A DNA stretch of 64,000 bases from Euwallacea fornicatus. Lineage: Eukaryota; Arthropoda; Insecta; Coleoptera; Curculionidae. Under the pieces are notes generated by a model that was given only the letters and a program-made list of their open reading frames with translations, had not been told where the DNA came from and did not search any database. The position numbers and the translations under genes are program-made. The DNA is taken from the NCBI RefSeq assembly GCF_040115645.1, contig NC_089570.1, positions 2,294,001-2,358,000 of the forward strand, in the 5' to 3' direction. Below, piece after piece: positions 25,501 to 34,818 of this stretch; positions within the stretch are counted from its first letter, which is position 1, and the number at the start of each line of letters is the position of its first letter.

Positions 25501-26512
25501 CCCTGGAAACGTTGAATTTGCAAAATAACAAATTGATGCACGTGGCAGAAGACGTGATGGAGCCCATTTTGGATACGTTACGGGTGGTGGATTTGATGGG
25601 TAAGTTTTGCACGCATTCGACTAATTCATGTTCCGGCTCTTCATGAGACCAACAATAAAAATAACCTGTAATGTTTCCACCGATAGTTGAAGAAATTTTA
25701 TGTAACCTTTAAAGCACCAGTCGGTTCAAGGATCCAACAGCTTATCGATCTCGTCGATAACCGGTTCAGATATGAGTAACTGTCCTCGATAAATCTGGTG
25801 GTAATTTTGGAAAGAGAGAAACGTCGAATAAGAAAAAGGCCCAAATTCTGCTATTACGAAAGTGGCATTCAGATGGCCCACTTTGCCAGGATTAGAAAAC
25901 CGCTCTTTATGTAACTAGTTAGGAATTGCATAGATTTATGTAACGAGTGGGATTCTGCGGGAGTGGTGCAAATTCAAATGATTTTTCCCTAGTTTGCGCA
26001 TTAGGAATGGTTCCTCGATACGAAGAGAAAATATCCATGTGACAAGTTCACTGGTTACTCTGAACGATTCAAAAATGATTTTAATTAAAAATAAGCTTTT
26101 GGCATCGCGGCCAGCACTTCGAGTTCCACTACCTACCGCTGTCCCTCGGACTACTGGCCCCTCAGGCCATCACTCTACCGACTGTCCTTTTTCTTTCATT
26201 TAACGCAATTCTTTCCGATTCCTAGATAACCCATTGCTGTGCGAATGTCAACTTCAGTGGTATAAGAATTGGCTGCTGAATCTGAAAGACAAAGATGACG
26301 AAATGATGCAGAAGAAGCGCACAGTGTGCACGATGCCACACGAACACCGCGAGTATAACTTGCAGAACTTACCTTTAGATAAGATGAAATGCAAAATTAA
26401 GGCGTACGAAAACTCAGCTTACAGCAGCGCCGACACTCAGCTGAGCGTGTCCAAGACAGCGCTAGCTACCAGCTTCTTGGTCGTAGCTAGGTTTTTGCTC
26501 GTATCTAGTTAA
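4534..26512 (+). CDS. Secreted or GPI-anchored leucine-rich-repeat surface protein, 8 coding exons
   Basis: Exons: 4534-4620, 8228-8507, 12419-12641, 17347-17483, 18469-18621, 25140-25320, 25460-25599 and 26226-26512. All junctions are GT-AG and the phases agree, giving 495 residues. The start was chosen because the first exon encodes a signal peptide (hydrophobic core WTWTVCWLVGLCALATA). Residues about 34-57 form a cysteine-rich LRR N-cap with CPARS, PCSC and a later Cys. An LRR array (LxxLxLxxNxL units such as LTQLDVSQNSLNQVP) follows to about residue 400. Residues 402-455 are an LRRCT cap with four cysteines (CEC, then TVC and MKC). The last 20 residues are a hydrophobic tail without a basic stop-transfer segment, fitting a GPI signal. 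Such proteins act in cell adhesion or recognition. The exact orthologue was not identified; connectin-type and other insect LRR adhesion proteins are candidates. Intron 5 is 6.5 kb and carries transposon debris. Confidence 0.88.
4621..8227 (+). other. intron 1 of the LRR gene
   Basis: The donor GTAAGT is at 4621 and the acceptor ends TTTTTAG at 8227. Phase is 0. Apart from the foldback-family copy at 6709-7000 nothing recognisable lies inside. Confidence 0.8.
6709..7000. repeat. foldback element, family C, shortened copy
   Basis: This stretch shares blocks with the element at 42418-43020. The right part, with TTTTTCAATTGG, then GCAGGCGCAAA and AACCCGATTTCC, matches the right arm of that element (TTTTTTCAATCGGG, GCAGGCGCTAAA, AACCGATTTCCC). 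The left part, with AGTTTAAATGTCCCGC, TTGGTCAGA and CTGAACAAAC, matches the opposite orientation of the same arm. It is therefore a palindromic element with a truncated left arm. Edges are approximate. No coding capacity was seen. Confidence 0.65.
8508..12418 (+). other. intron 2 of the LRR gene
   Basis: The donor GTGAGT is at 8508 and the acceptor ends CTGTTTAG at 12418. Phase is 1. It contains the family-A foldback element at 9280-9835. The rest (9836-12418) shows no gene; open frames near 9980-10309 and 11248-11463 have no domain features and lie opposite to the gene. Confidence 0.8.
9280..9835. mobile_element. foldback MITE, family A, about 556 bp
   Basis: The left end reads ATACAGGGCGTTAATTAGG and the right end CCTAATTAACACCCTGTAT, an inverted pair. 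Complementarity continues inward for about 170-190 bp per arm (roughly 9280-9470 against 9645-9835), with matching blocks such as CTCTGACCGATTCCAAT, CCGTTTAAGA and GGTTTCCTGTGAA. There is no transposase frame in the unpaired centre. The ACAGGG(C/T)G terminus and flanking TA fit a non-autonomous Tc1/mariner/IS630-type element. The same left end recurs at 19842. Confidence 0.85.
12642..17346 (+). other. intron 3 of the LRR gene
   Basis: The donor GTAAGT is at 12642 and the acceptor ends TCCTAG at 17346. Phase is 2. It holds a T tract near 12994-13010, a 14-nt C run at 15306-15319, the large foldback element at about 15670-16615 and a T tract near 16792-16805. Minus-strand frames at 14411-15199 are open in pieces but match nothing I recognise. 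Confidence 0.75.
15670..16615. mobile_element. foldback element, family B, about 0.95 kb
   Basis: The plus-strand half (about 15715-16110) matches the 5' part of the transposon at 59081, sharing CGGGGGGTTTT, CATAACTTTTTT-like and TAAAATTTATTT(A/G)TGACT blocks in the same order. The second half (about 16270-16590) matches the same sequence in reverse complement: CGGGCGATAAAAAAGTTATG at 16400 mirrors CATAACTTTTTTATCGCCCG near 59366. Each arm is therefore about 400 bp and the pair surrounds a spacer of about 160 bp. No transposase frame remains. Outer edges are estimates, since the short terminal repeat itself is worn. Confidence 0.75.
17484..18468 (+). other. intron 4 of the LRR gene
   Basis: The donor GTAGGT is at 17484 and the acceptor ends CTTTGTAG at 18468. 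Phase is 1. A GC-richer patch near 18110-18290 is open on the minus strand but shows no domain. Confidence 0.8.
19842..20413 (+). pseudogene. family-A Tc1/IS630-type transposon relic with transposase C-terminus
   Basis: The left end at 19842 repeats the family-A terminus (ATACAGGGCGTTTGTTAAG, then CGAATTTTTGACC, matching 9280 onward). At about 20300-20413 the plus frame reads WTGRGAPRARPPGPPDLNPM and then DYLKSPVYEAP. This is a worn form of the IS630/mariner-like transposase C-terminus (W.GRG.P..WPPRSPDL.PLDFFLWG.LK..VY). The last acidic residue of the triad is within the PDLNPMD block. The upstream catalytic region is missing or unreadable, and a second ACAGGG-type end near 20094 suggests nesting. 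It is a dead copy. The right terminus was not located. Confidence 0.65.
22940..23650 (-). pseudogene. Tc1-like transposase relic
   Basis: Reading the minus strand from about 23650 down, several frames give collinear pieces of a Tc1 transposase. These are KTVLFSDES (first catalytic Asp), IMARRCFGGL, DRYIYNNILGSDMQP, RTFEHDNDPTCTFK (second Asp in HDNDP), VMIWPARSLDLDPIEN (final Glu in PIEN) and KLLEIVNDKRWGVTENNG at the end. All three acidic positions (DDE) survive, but stops and frame changes between the pieces make it non-functional. The N-terminal helix-turn-helix part was not found. It lies antisense within intron 5 of the LRR gene. Confidence 0.85.
25600..26225 (+). other. intron 7 of the LRR gene
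   Basis: The donor GTAAGT is at 25600 and the acceptor ends GATTCCTAG at 26225. Phase is 1. Nothing recognisable lies inside. Confidence 0.8.
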
Positions 26513-29500
26513 ACTATTTGATATTAGACGATAATAATAGATCTTGGTGTTTTTTGAAAAGTAGTTGTTTCCGAAATGGTGCATCGGGCAGTGGCGGGTT
26601 TGGGAGGGCGGTTTTTTCGGACAATGTGTAGAGAGGCGAGTTTTGGGAGTAGCATTTCAAGTCAACTCAAGTTCAATCTTTAACAATAACGAACCTAAAT
26701 TCCATGCAAGTTTACTGATCAGTATATCGAGTTTCACCCAAAAATACCTGTCACTTCCATGACACCAAATTCAAATTACATAAAATTAGAATAGTTTACA
26801 GTGTAGCTCGAATTCCAGTGAGAACCGTAAATAGATTTATGATTTAAAGTTTTCATGTTTTGCAGATAGAGCTTTAGCGCATGTAACTGCTTAATAGTTT
26901 TTCGAAAGTCTAATGTGCTTTTTCAGGTTTTAGACAACTCTCTAAGTGTATCAGCGTCTTTAATGCTGCGTGTCTTCTGAATTTTTCTCGATCGACTTGT
27001 CAGGCTTCTTTGGGTGGCTCTAATATCGCTAGATATTTACCCATGGACCATAAAGTTGAATGTTATACGTCAGGTGTCAGAAAGTCGCCTCGCCTCTTAA
27101 ACGATCTCTAGAAACTTGTAGGTCCTTACGAAGGAAGAAGAAAGTTACCTCAGATAGTTCAGGTTCGTTCAAGTTAGTTCGGGTTAGGTTCGAGTTAGTT
27201 TACAGACACGCAACAAGTTTCAAATCCTTCTGGGGTGTATAAAACTTCTCAAAGTTACTATCAATTTGGAAATGAGGAGTGAAGACGGAGGACAAAACGG
27301 AGGCAGATTAAGTAAGTAGTTTTATCGCACTATCGCGGTTACACGCAGGAGGTCGCCGTTAATGGAGATTTCCGAATTCAGCATATTATTGAGAAGTACG
27401 CAGATCGGCGATAAATGCAACGGTACTACTTTCGTACCGATTGGGATGCATTGGAAGTAATGCCAGACCTGAAATGCATTTCAGTGCGGGTCAGTTCAGC
27501 ATTTTCATTAAGGGAAATTTTTACGATAAACTTACGGTAGATGATAATTTGGGAGCATGCAGGATTTCCGGTTATTTAGAGTTAACGAAGTTTCAAGGGG
27601 GTAAGCGGAACACGAAAGGCTCAATTCCAATTTTAATAATACAAAAGAAAATATGTTTGCCAGTGTAATACGCTTGAATTTCAAAGAGACTTTTATTGGT
27701 GTTCGACTCAATTTTCAATATTGCAGTTCATATATTGGGAATTAAGGTACAAAATTGTGTGATTAATGTTCATTTTTCATAATGTTGAAAGGCCGTTAGG
27801 CCATATTGAATTTCATTCGCTGTTGGAACTGGCGGAAGTACTTAAAATGGGATAAAAAGCTGCTTTTAAGCTTTTCCACTGTTTTCTAAGCAGGATTGGT
27901 GCACATGCGCATAAAAAACAAATTAAAATCGATAACCAGTATTAAAGTAATAATCCTATGAAAATAGTGTCAAACACGGACGCCCCCCTTTTTTGGCGGT
28001 GAATGTTTTTTGATGCATCTTCACTATACAATCTATCTCCTTAGCGGTATTTGTCTCCCTTGAACAGACCGAAATTGAAATATTTCGCAGAAGAACAAGA
28101 TAGTGGATCTCTAAAGCGACAAATAAACACCCGAACCACTCCACCCCGAAAGGGACGGGAAAATCGGCAATTTATCCCCATAATGGAAAGATGTAGCACC
28201 AAAAATACACAAACACAATTTCTCCTAACGCGAGGTGGTTCAGATTCGTAGAGAAATCCTGGTTGCGTTCAATTTTCAAGCACAAAAACCGTAAAAGACA
28301 CTTAAGAAAACGGTCGAGTTCAAGTCAGTTTAAAAACAAAGAATACATGACCACGGGTCGCTGACTAAAATTTACATTTCTTCCTTTTTCCCTAAATCGA
28401 GAAATCAGAATTTCCATGACTTACCAAGTGGGAGGGGTCTCGTAGAAGTTCGGAATCTCGGCACTTACCGCTAGGAAACTTGCCCGCATTCCTGAATAAA
28501 CGTAGCTGAATATGTAGGCACCCGTTTTACGTTAGGTAAGTCCAGGTTGAATGCAAAAAAGGCAAAGAAGTTGTCAGGGAAATACGGAAAAAAATTACAG
28601 GCCCTACAGCCTTCGACTGGCAGAGCAATTAAGGCGAGTGTTTTGGACTTCGTAACATAATTAAAGTACAATAACAACATGGTAATGGGGAAAAATATAG
28701 GGGAATTAAGCCCAAATTTTGTGATTAGCGTAATTTACTGAAAATTCCTATTAGAGCCACCTTTTTATTAAGCTCTTTGATATCATAAAACTTTTCCACG
28801 TTAAAAACTGGAAGCACCGGACGTCCTTTGTAAAAGCATTTAAGTAACACCGCAAGTGATTGTGTCTCCCAAAGGAAATTCGGTCGTCTTCAACTCCAAT
28901 TAATGACTAATGAGTCCAGTTTAATTAATGAATTTTGAATATCTTGAAAAATGTCTGTTGCATCACTCACAACGTTCAATGTGTCTGTTCTTGAACCCTA
29001 TATTGATATATCTTAATGTTTAGCGTAACGTAGCAGTTAAATAAGTAGTTATAACCGAAATTTTGAATATTATGTATTATTAAATTTTATATTATCATTA
29101 TTATTATTGTATTGTTACGAGCCTCGTTTGGTAAGCGCATCCAAACTAACTGAAAAAGGAGTCAAATGTCTTGGATCAGGCCTATACATATCAAAGGTGG
29201 AAAACCTTAAACTGAGTCATATCAGCACACGTGCCACCTGTCGAGATTTCCAAAGGTTTTGTTGGATAGAAAATTTTTGGAAATGCGGGAGAGTGCCCAT
29301 ATAGGTTAGTGAAAAAATATATAAATGTGAGCTTTGATATATCCATATCACCGTAGGTTTAAGGAAATTTCTTGAATTAAAAATAGTCATTGATGTAGGG
29401 GTAAAAATTAGAGTTACAAGTGATAGCCGAAATAGAAACGTTGTGTAGGAGGTAATTTCGAAAATATTTACCTGAATTATCGCCGTGCATTCCATTCAAA

Positions 29501-30163
29501 CTAATATCATTAGTTAGTATTTAGAGAGATCAAAAGATAGTCATTATCCCACATGCCCTACACGTACCTTATCGCCATTTTTAGAAAGTAGCTGATGATG
29601 GTTGACGAGAAGAAATGGAACGGCAATGTACCCATGTTACCCACCCCTTCGAAGCAATACCTTATACGGTCATCGTGGCCGGTTTTGAACACATATCATT
29701 CTAGCATGTATATTTAACTGTATCTGTGGTAAATTTAAACATATCCATTTAAAATATTGTATTAAGTAATGCGATGCTGTTTAGGCGGCCATCTTTGGAC
29801 AAATGGCGTCAGCCAGACCACTTCAAGACATATCCGGTCGAGAGACCACACCCTTCGTTGCGTTGACATGTTTAAAAGCTCAAAAGAAAAATATTTTTCT
29901 AAATTTTCTATTAGCAAACAAGGTCGTTATCGGCATGTCAACGCGACTGTGGCCTCGGCCCATCCCAGTTTTTTACTATTTTACCTAAAATATATTCGGA
30001 TGTATATGGAAACGTATTTAACCGACATTCTTTCGTATATCACTATCAAAGATATAGGCAAATGGCTGTTGTGTAATGAGTGTCATATATATTTATCCAG
30101 ATTAAAACTACGTATTGTTTCTGAAAATGTAATATTCTATGTGGAGTCTAATAATAAACATAG
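26513..30163. other. LRR 3' flank and intergenic spacer
   Basis: The first part should be the 3' UTR of the LRR gene; no clear AATAAA was seen close to the stop. The rest is AT-rich. Short frames near 27441, 28051, 28471, 29217 and 29769 have neither coding-like composition nor recognised domains. I see no gene here. Confidence 0.5.
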
Positions 30164-30265
30164 CTCTATGCTGACACTGAAGATTATGTTTTTGTGGACA
30201 CCCCCAAGAGCGCCGGCGAAGAAGCGGCTGAGAAGCAACACGAAGCGCGTAGCATTGATGGTTAA
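30164..30265 (+). CDS. possible orphan terminal exon, unidentified
   Basis: A GC-richer island in AT-rich surroundings encodes, from an acceptor-like TAG at 30161-30163 to TAA at 30263, a hydrophilic peptide: DTEDYVFVDTPKSAGEE, then AAEKQHEARSIDG. The composition (many Glu, Ala, Lys) is coding-like, and the longer frame overlapping it on the same strand is probably its shadow. The polypyrimidine tract is weak and no partner exon was found. It could be the end of a gene whose other exons are unrecognised, a relic, or chance. Confidence 0.22.
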   Translation, partial: LYADTEDYVFVDTPKSAGEEAAEKQHEARSIDG

Positions 30266-30589
30266 GGATCGGATGCAGGTAACTGTAATATCTCGGCATG
30301 AGGAACTGTAACTTTGAATAGCCCCGGATAGATGCTGCTCGGTTAGCTACCAACCAATATTATTATGAAATTTGTTTGAATGTTTTAGTATTGTATGTGC
30401 CGTGTACGTGGGAGGTCGCTAAAATTTTCGATCTACTCTCGAGTATCTCCGCGATTTTCTGAGCACCCGAAAATTGCTCCATGCAAAGGTCTGGAGGGAT
30501 TGGAAATTTTCGTTCGCAAGAACAATAAATACAAATACAAAAACATAAATTAATAAAGGAAGCCATCACGTTGGTAAACAAAAATATGC

Positions 30590-30595
30590 TTTAAT
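30590..30595 (-). terminator. putative poly(A) signal of troponin C gene A
   Basis: On the minus strand this is ATTAAA, about 105 nt past the gene A stop codon. It is the nearest standard hexamer variant in the right orientation. Confidence 0.45.
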
Positions 30596-30697
30596 TTTCG
30601 GTCTTGAAAAAATATAATTTGTCAGTCTTAAATCTAAATAAACACATAAGAACCTTCTCTATTTGGTGTTGAAACTTGTGGCCATGAGGAGTCCATT

Positions 30698-32478
30698 TCA
30701 ACCGATCATCATAGCTTTGAATTCTGAAAGCAAAATAATCGAACATTGATTTATCGGCAGCATACTAAAAAAAGAAAATTTTGCCTAAAAAGGAAAATGA
30801 CTCTCGGTTAATGCCTGTAGGTCTGGTATTCCCATTAATCGCATTTACTAGCAAATGATTAACAATATATTGTAATGAGAAACCAATTATCAACAACCTT
30901 CAAGTGTGCCTTTTAAGTTTATCTACAACACATACATTCACCATATTGTCTACACATCCAGGTACCCACTCGATTTGAACGAGTCTGGTTGTCTCAATAT
31001 CTCGTAAAAAATATCATTGGTGAAAACCCAGTTCGTTTTTGGCCCCGCAAATGATTAAAAATAGAATTTCACCAATGTCACTATTAGCGATGGTTAATGA
31101 CTCTATCATGCACGAACTCGAAAAAATCGTGTGTAAAAGTTCTCTAGGTACCTTCCCAATCAACCGTTCCAGAGTTATCAGTGTCAATTTCCTTAATCAT
31201 CTCGTTCAGGTCTGAAGGAGTTAGCTTGTCATCCAACTCTTTGAGAATATCTCTCAGCAAATCCACAGTGATATAGCCAAGACCTAAAAGAAAAATCTTG
31301 TTTCGCGCTGTGACAGCAAAACAATCAATCTCCCTTACCCTCCTTGTCATATAACCGGAAAGCGTCCTTCAACTCCCTCAGAATGGCTTCGACATCCTCC
31401 TCTTCCTCTACGAGGAATCTTGCTGCAAGATGCGCGAACTCTTCAAAGCTCATTACTCCGTTGCCATCTTCATCAATTTCTTTGATGATTTTCTGTATAA
31501 TATTTGCGGCATTATTATCCATCTCGGATGAGAATCGATACTTACTGCCAGCTCTTCAGGATTGAGCTGGTGCCCTAACATATCCAAGATTTGACCGATC
31601 ATGTCAACTCCAATTTCTCCCTTCTTCTCCAGATCGAAAGAGTCAAAGATTTGTTTTAACACTGTGGTAAATCAACAATTAATGTAAACTAGGGCTAAAA
31701 ATGATGGAAAAAGGGTTACTTTTCAGTTGGTCCTTGGCAATATCCAGGTGTTTCAGGGCTTCATAGTCGACGACTACTTCCTGAAATGCCCACAAATGCG
31801 GTATTATCGTTTTGCGGGAAGTTAGTTTTAGTACCTCTTACCTTATCCTAAAAAAAATAGAAAACGAATTGGTTAAATGTTCTCTCTTTGCAATAACAAA
31901 AATAGTTATGACAACGAGTCTTACCATTGTGGTCAAAAACGGGGAACTTTAGGAGCTAAACTTGCATGGGCAACTGCTGATAACAGCTTAACTATACAAA
32001 GATTTATAAGATCATCCACACCCACGTGATCGCTGTTGGCATCATTGATTGATAATTGATTTTTAGTTAATTTTAGATGCAGTTATAGGTCAAGGTACTA
32101 CGTCAGTGGGAAACTGGCTATAAAAGTACTTGTGCCAAAGCTGCCAAAATGTCGTGAGGTATAGGGGGTGCAGCAAATGGATTTTAATGCGGAGACTTCG
32201 TTAGAACTGATGTGGATTTTTTCGAAAAGGAACGAAAGAGTCACAGACGAAGATTTTGTGAGTTAATTGAAGTAACTAAATGCAACTTACAAATATGGGC
32301 TTCGCCGGTTTCTTTTCCTGGAAAACAAAGAACATCCCTTGAAGTAAAATTCTTGCATTCGACAAATAAATTGTTTTCCTGCAGTTGGTTAAAAAAGGTT
32401 TAGTTTACTGCACGCTATGACTGACACTAAATAGTCACTATATCGCAAAGGTTCACTTACTGGACTTCCGTCAGCCAT
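30698..32478 (-). CDS. TpnC: Troponin C, gene A (alternative first exons)
   Basis: Coding exons on the minus strand: 32461-32478 (MADGSP) or the alternative ATG-only end of an exon at 31925-31927; microexon 31842-31847 (DK); 31720-31780; 31546-31661; 31339-31492; 31152-31283; 30698-30723. Products are 170 or 165 residues. Four EF-hands are visible. Loop I (DLEKKGEIGVDM) lacks the position-12 Glu, loop II (DEDGNGVMSFEE) is complete, loop III (DKEGLGYITVDL) is degenerate, and loop IV (DTDNSGTVDWEE) is complete. The protein ends EFKAMMIG. It is the predicted calcium sensor of the muscle thin filament, binding two Ca2+ (sites II and IV) and acting with troponin I and T. An N-terminal extension (VVVDYEALKHLDIAKDQ) precedes helix A. 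Gene B lies 1.6 kb upstream in the same orientation and shares the exon pattern 116/154/132/26 nt. Confidence 0.9.
31842..31847 (-). other. 6-nt coding microexon of troponin C gene A
   Basis: On the minus strand GATAAG (Asp-Lys) sits between a T-rich tract ending TTTTTTAG and a GTAAGA donor. Inclusion or skipping keeps the frame, because both neighbours are in phase 0. It is inferred purely from splice signals. Confidence 0.6.
31928..32460 (-). other. intron of the long form of gene A, with the proximal promoter inside
   Basis: The donor GTAAGT on the minus strand starts at 32460, just after the MADGSP exon. The proximal promoter and leader exon of the short form lie in the low-coordinate part. 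An open plus-strand frame at 32212-32403 has no domain and is taken as chance. Confidence 0.6.
32003..32008 (-). promoter_or_regulatory. proximal TATA box of gene A
   Basis: TATAAA on the minus strand lies about 80 nt upstream of the ATG at 31927, the same order of spacing as the TATA boxes of genes C and D. The ATG is followed at once by a GTAAG donor, giving an isoform that begins Met-(Asp-Lys). Confidence 0.55.
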
Positions 32479-32570
32479 ATCCCAAGACGGTGCTCCTAGT
32501 AGCTCGCTCCTAATTAACACGTTAGTAAATAAACAGGAACTTGGTGTTTGACTCAGTTTTTATCCTCTCC

Positions 32571-32578
32571 TATATATA
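32571..32578 (-). promoter_or_regulatory. distal TATA box of gene A
   Basis: TATATATA on the minus strand lies about 95-100 nt upstream of the ATG at 32478, which opens the MADGSP exon. This spacing fits a TATA-driven start with a leader of roughly 65 nt. Confidence 0.55.
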
Positions 32579-32579
32579 G

Positions 32580-33878
32580 AGCGATCAAATCCATCAACAC
32601 CCTGGTAATTAGGTAAGAAATTGCTGAAGGCATTTAATTTTTTGCCAAAGGCCTTGTCATCGACATTTTATCATATATTTATGTTGCTTGCAGTTGTGAT
32701 AAATGTCGCCTATATCCACACTGCAGATTTGTCGGTAATCATTTGTTTTTTTAAGAAAAAATAAACGTACTGATGCTAGAATCTCTTCCTATTCCATTTA
32801 CCTAACAAATAAGGTAAGTGGCACGTCTCTGCTTGAGGCTTTCGTGACCGAGTTTACTTAAAATTTAATGGAAATCCACCTGCGGAATAGTCTTCAGTCA
32901 ATTTACCATAAAAACGTTTAACAACTCATATTTTTAGGAAGAAATTCCTACACCTGAACGAGCTTTCACTATTTATTTTAGTGGATGCGAAACAATAACT
33001 TATCCAAGTAGTTGCGGTAAAGTCCTATTCATTCCCCTCCTTAAATGGGTACAGTAAAGGACACTCTCGGCACGCGAGTGTACATTTGTACGTATTCCGT
33101 GTGTATTTCGAGTATTACATAAAAACCCAACAGAGTAATCATTCTTAAACGCGGACATGATCTATTGAAATCAAGATATTACGTGAATGTGTTAAACAAT
33201 TTTTTAGCGAGTTGTATGCCGGAAAATATTCCTCTGAAACGTGAAAATTTTTGGCACCCTAAACCCGTTGGAAATTTGTTGTTTCAGTCCGCCTCGAATA
33301 ATTAGAATAGGAATGGGAAACTCTTTTTTCCCTTATTTTAGACGGTTCGGAAGCCATACGCGACAGGAAGCGCAAAAATCCGCCTTAAAAAAAAAAAAAA
33401 AAGAAGCTTTAAGCTGTCCGCACCGCCATTCGAGGAAAATTCAGTTTAGGGGCTAACGGGGTTAAGCTCGATGCAGATCGTATGAAAATGTTTATTCCAC
33501 GTGCGGATAAATCAATCACGATTTTTTTACCTTAAGTTGTTATTGTGTAACTATCATACTAATAATAAGTAAATTAACATGTTTTCTCATTAAAACCGTT
33601 ATATAAACGCTTGAATGTTTTCATTGTTTCAATGTTCGGTTTTCACTGCCTTGTTTTTCTAAAAAAAATTGCATTCTTTCGCTTCGGGTAAATTATTAAT
33701 AATAGAGCGCACTTTGCCCTAATCTTTCAGATAAAGTGGGCTGACAGACCTCGAAGCACGTTCGATTGAACTGCCCATTCAAGAGCATTGAAAATCTAGG
33801 ATCCAAGGACTCCACGAGCGTCGGGGAGCAACAAGTTAACGACGCCAGATGCAAAACTAATCATAATTATTTGTAAAC
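32580..33878. other. spacer between troponin C genes A and B
   Basis: No gene was seen. It should contain upstream control sequence for gene A. An A tract lies near 33388-33402. Confidence 0.5.
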
Positions 33879-33884
33879 TTTATT
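33879..33884 (-). terminator. putative poly(A) signal of troponin C gene B
   Basis: AATAAA on the minus strand, about 160 nt past the gene B stop codon. Confidence 0.6.
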
Positions 33885-34040
33885 AGCTCACTTCAGTATA
33901 ATAAAACTTAAAAACTAGTTCGACCGTACCACGTAATATCTCTAGTATCAAACATATCTAATCTACTGCGATGAGCATGGGAGTAAACGGTACTGGAAGC
34001 GAGAGGAAATGTAAATATAAATGCAGCCATCGTCCGTGTG

Positions 34041-34818
34041 TCAACCAATCATAACTGCTTTGAACTCTGAAACACAGGCACAGTCTGATCTCCATTCATC
34101 TGCATAATTAATGGAAAAATCATTCGTACCGTCCCAATCAACGGTGCCAGATCCATCGGTGTCGATCTCGTCTATCATGCTGTCCAAGTCATCGTCCGTC
34201 AGTTTCTCGTCCAGTTCCTGCAATATTTCCCTCAGCACTTCTATGGTTATAAATCCATTTCCTTCGGAAAGCAACAGGTTAGCGCCGGTCACGACATCAA
34301 AACCTTAACGAGTACTTACCCTCTCTGTCGTACATCCTAAAAGCGCCCTTAAGCTCCGTTTGAATCGCGTCAGTGTCCTCCTCTTCTTCAATGAGGAACC
34401 TGGCGGCTAGATTTGCGAACTCTTCAAAGCTGACTTCTCCGTTGCCATCCTCATCAATTTCTTCTATGATGCCCTGACATGAGGAAAAACGCGATTTTTG
34501 GTGGCAGTAAACAACAGCGAGTTACCTCGAGCTCGTCGTTCAGGAGCTGCGTCCCCAACATATCCATTATGGTACCAATCATGTCAGTGGAGATGAATCC
34601 CTTCTTGTCCACGTCGAAGGCGTCAAAAGTGGACTTAAGCACTAAAGGGATTTAAGTTGGCTAAAAAAGGAAACAAATTGGCGAGTACTTACTGGATAGT
34701 TGCTCCTTGTCCAGGTCATCCTAAGGAGTTAAAATTAGTTAGTTATTTTTGAAATAAACTGGGAATTACACACCATATTAACCATTCCACACTCGTCGAC
34801 GCTTTCCACAAAAGACAT
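34041..34818 (-). CDS. TpnC: Troponin C, gene B
   Basis: Minus-strand coding exons: 34774-34818, 34693-34720, 34526-34641, 34320-34473, 34130-34261 and 34041-34066. The introns are only 51-63 nt and the product is 166 residues. EF loops: I (DVDKKGFISTDM, no position-12 Glu), II (DEDGNGEVSFEE, complete), III (DREGNGFITIEV, degenerate), IV (DTDGSGTVDWDE, complete). The protein ends EFKAVMIG, almost as in gene A. It is therefore predicted to bind two Ca2+. The first exon encodes MSFVESVDECGMVNM. Its last codon is another ATG right at the GTGTGT donor, so a shorter protein beginning M-DDLDKEQL is equally possible and would look more like other insect troponin C proteins. No clear TATA box was seen upstream. 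The gene is divergent from gene C across 5.1 kb. Confidence 0.92.

Noticed and set aside
29769..30311. Open frame of 180 codons on the plus strand
   Set aside because: Composition is AT-driven (many Tyr, Ile, Lys, Ser), no domain is visible, and its only GC-rich part reads better in another frame (30164-30265).
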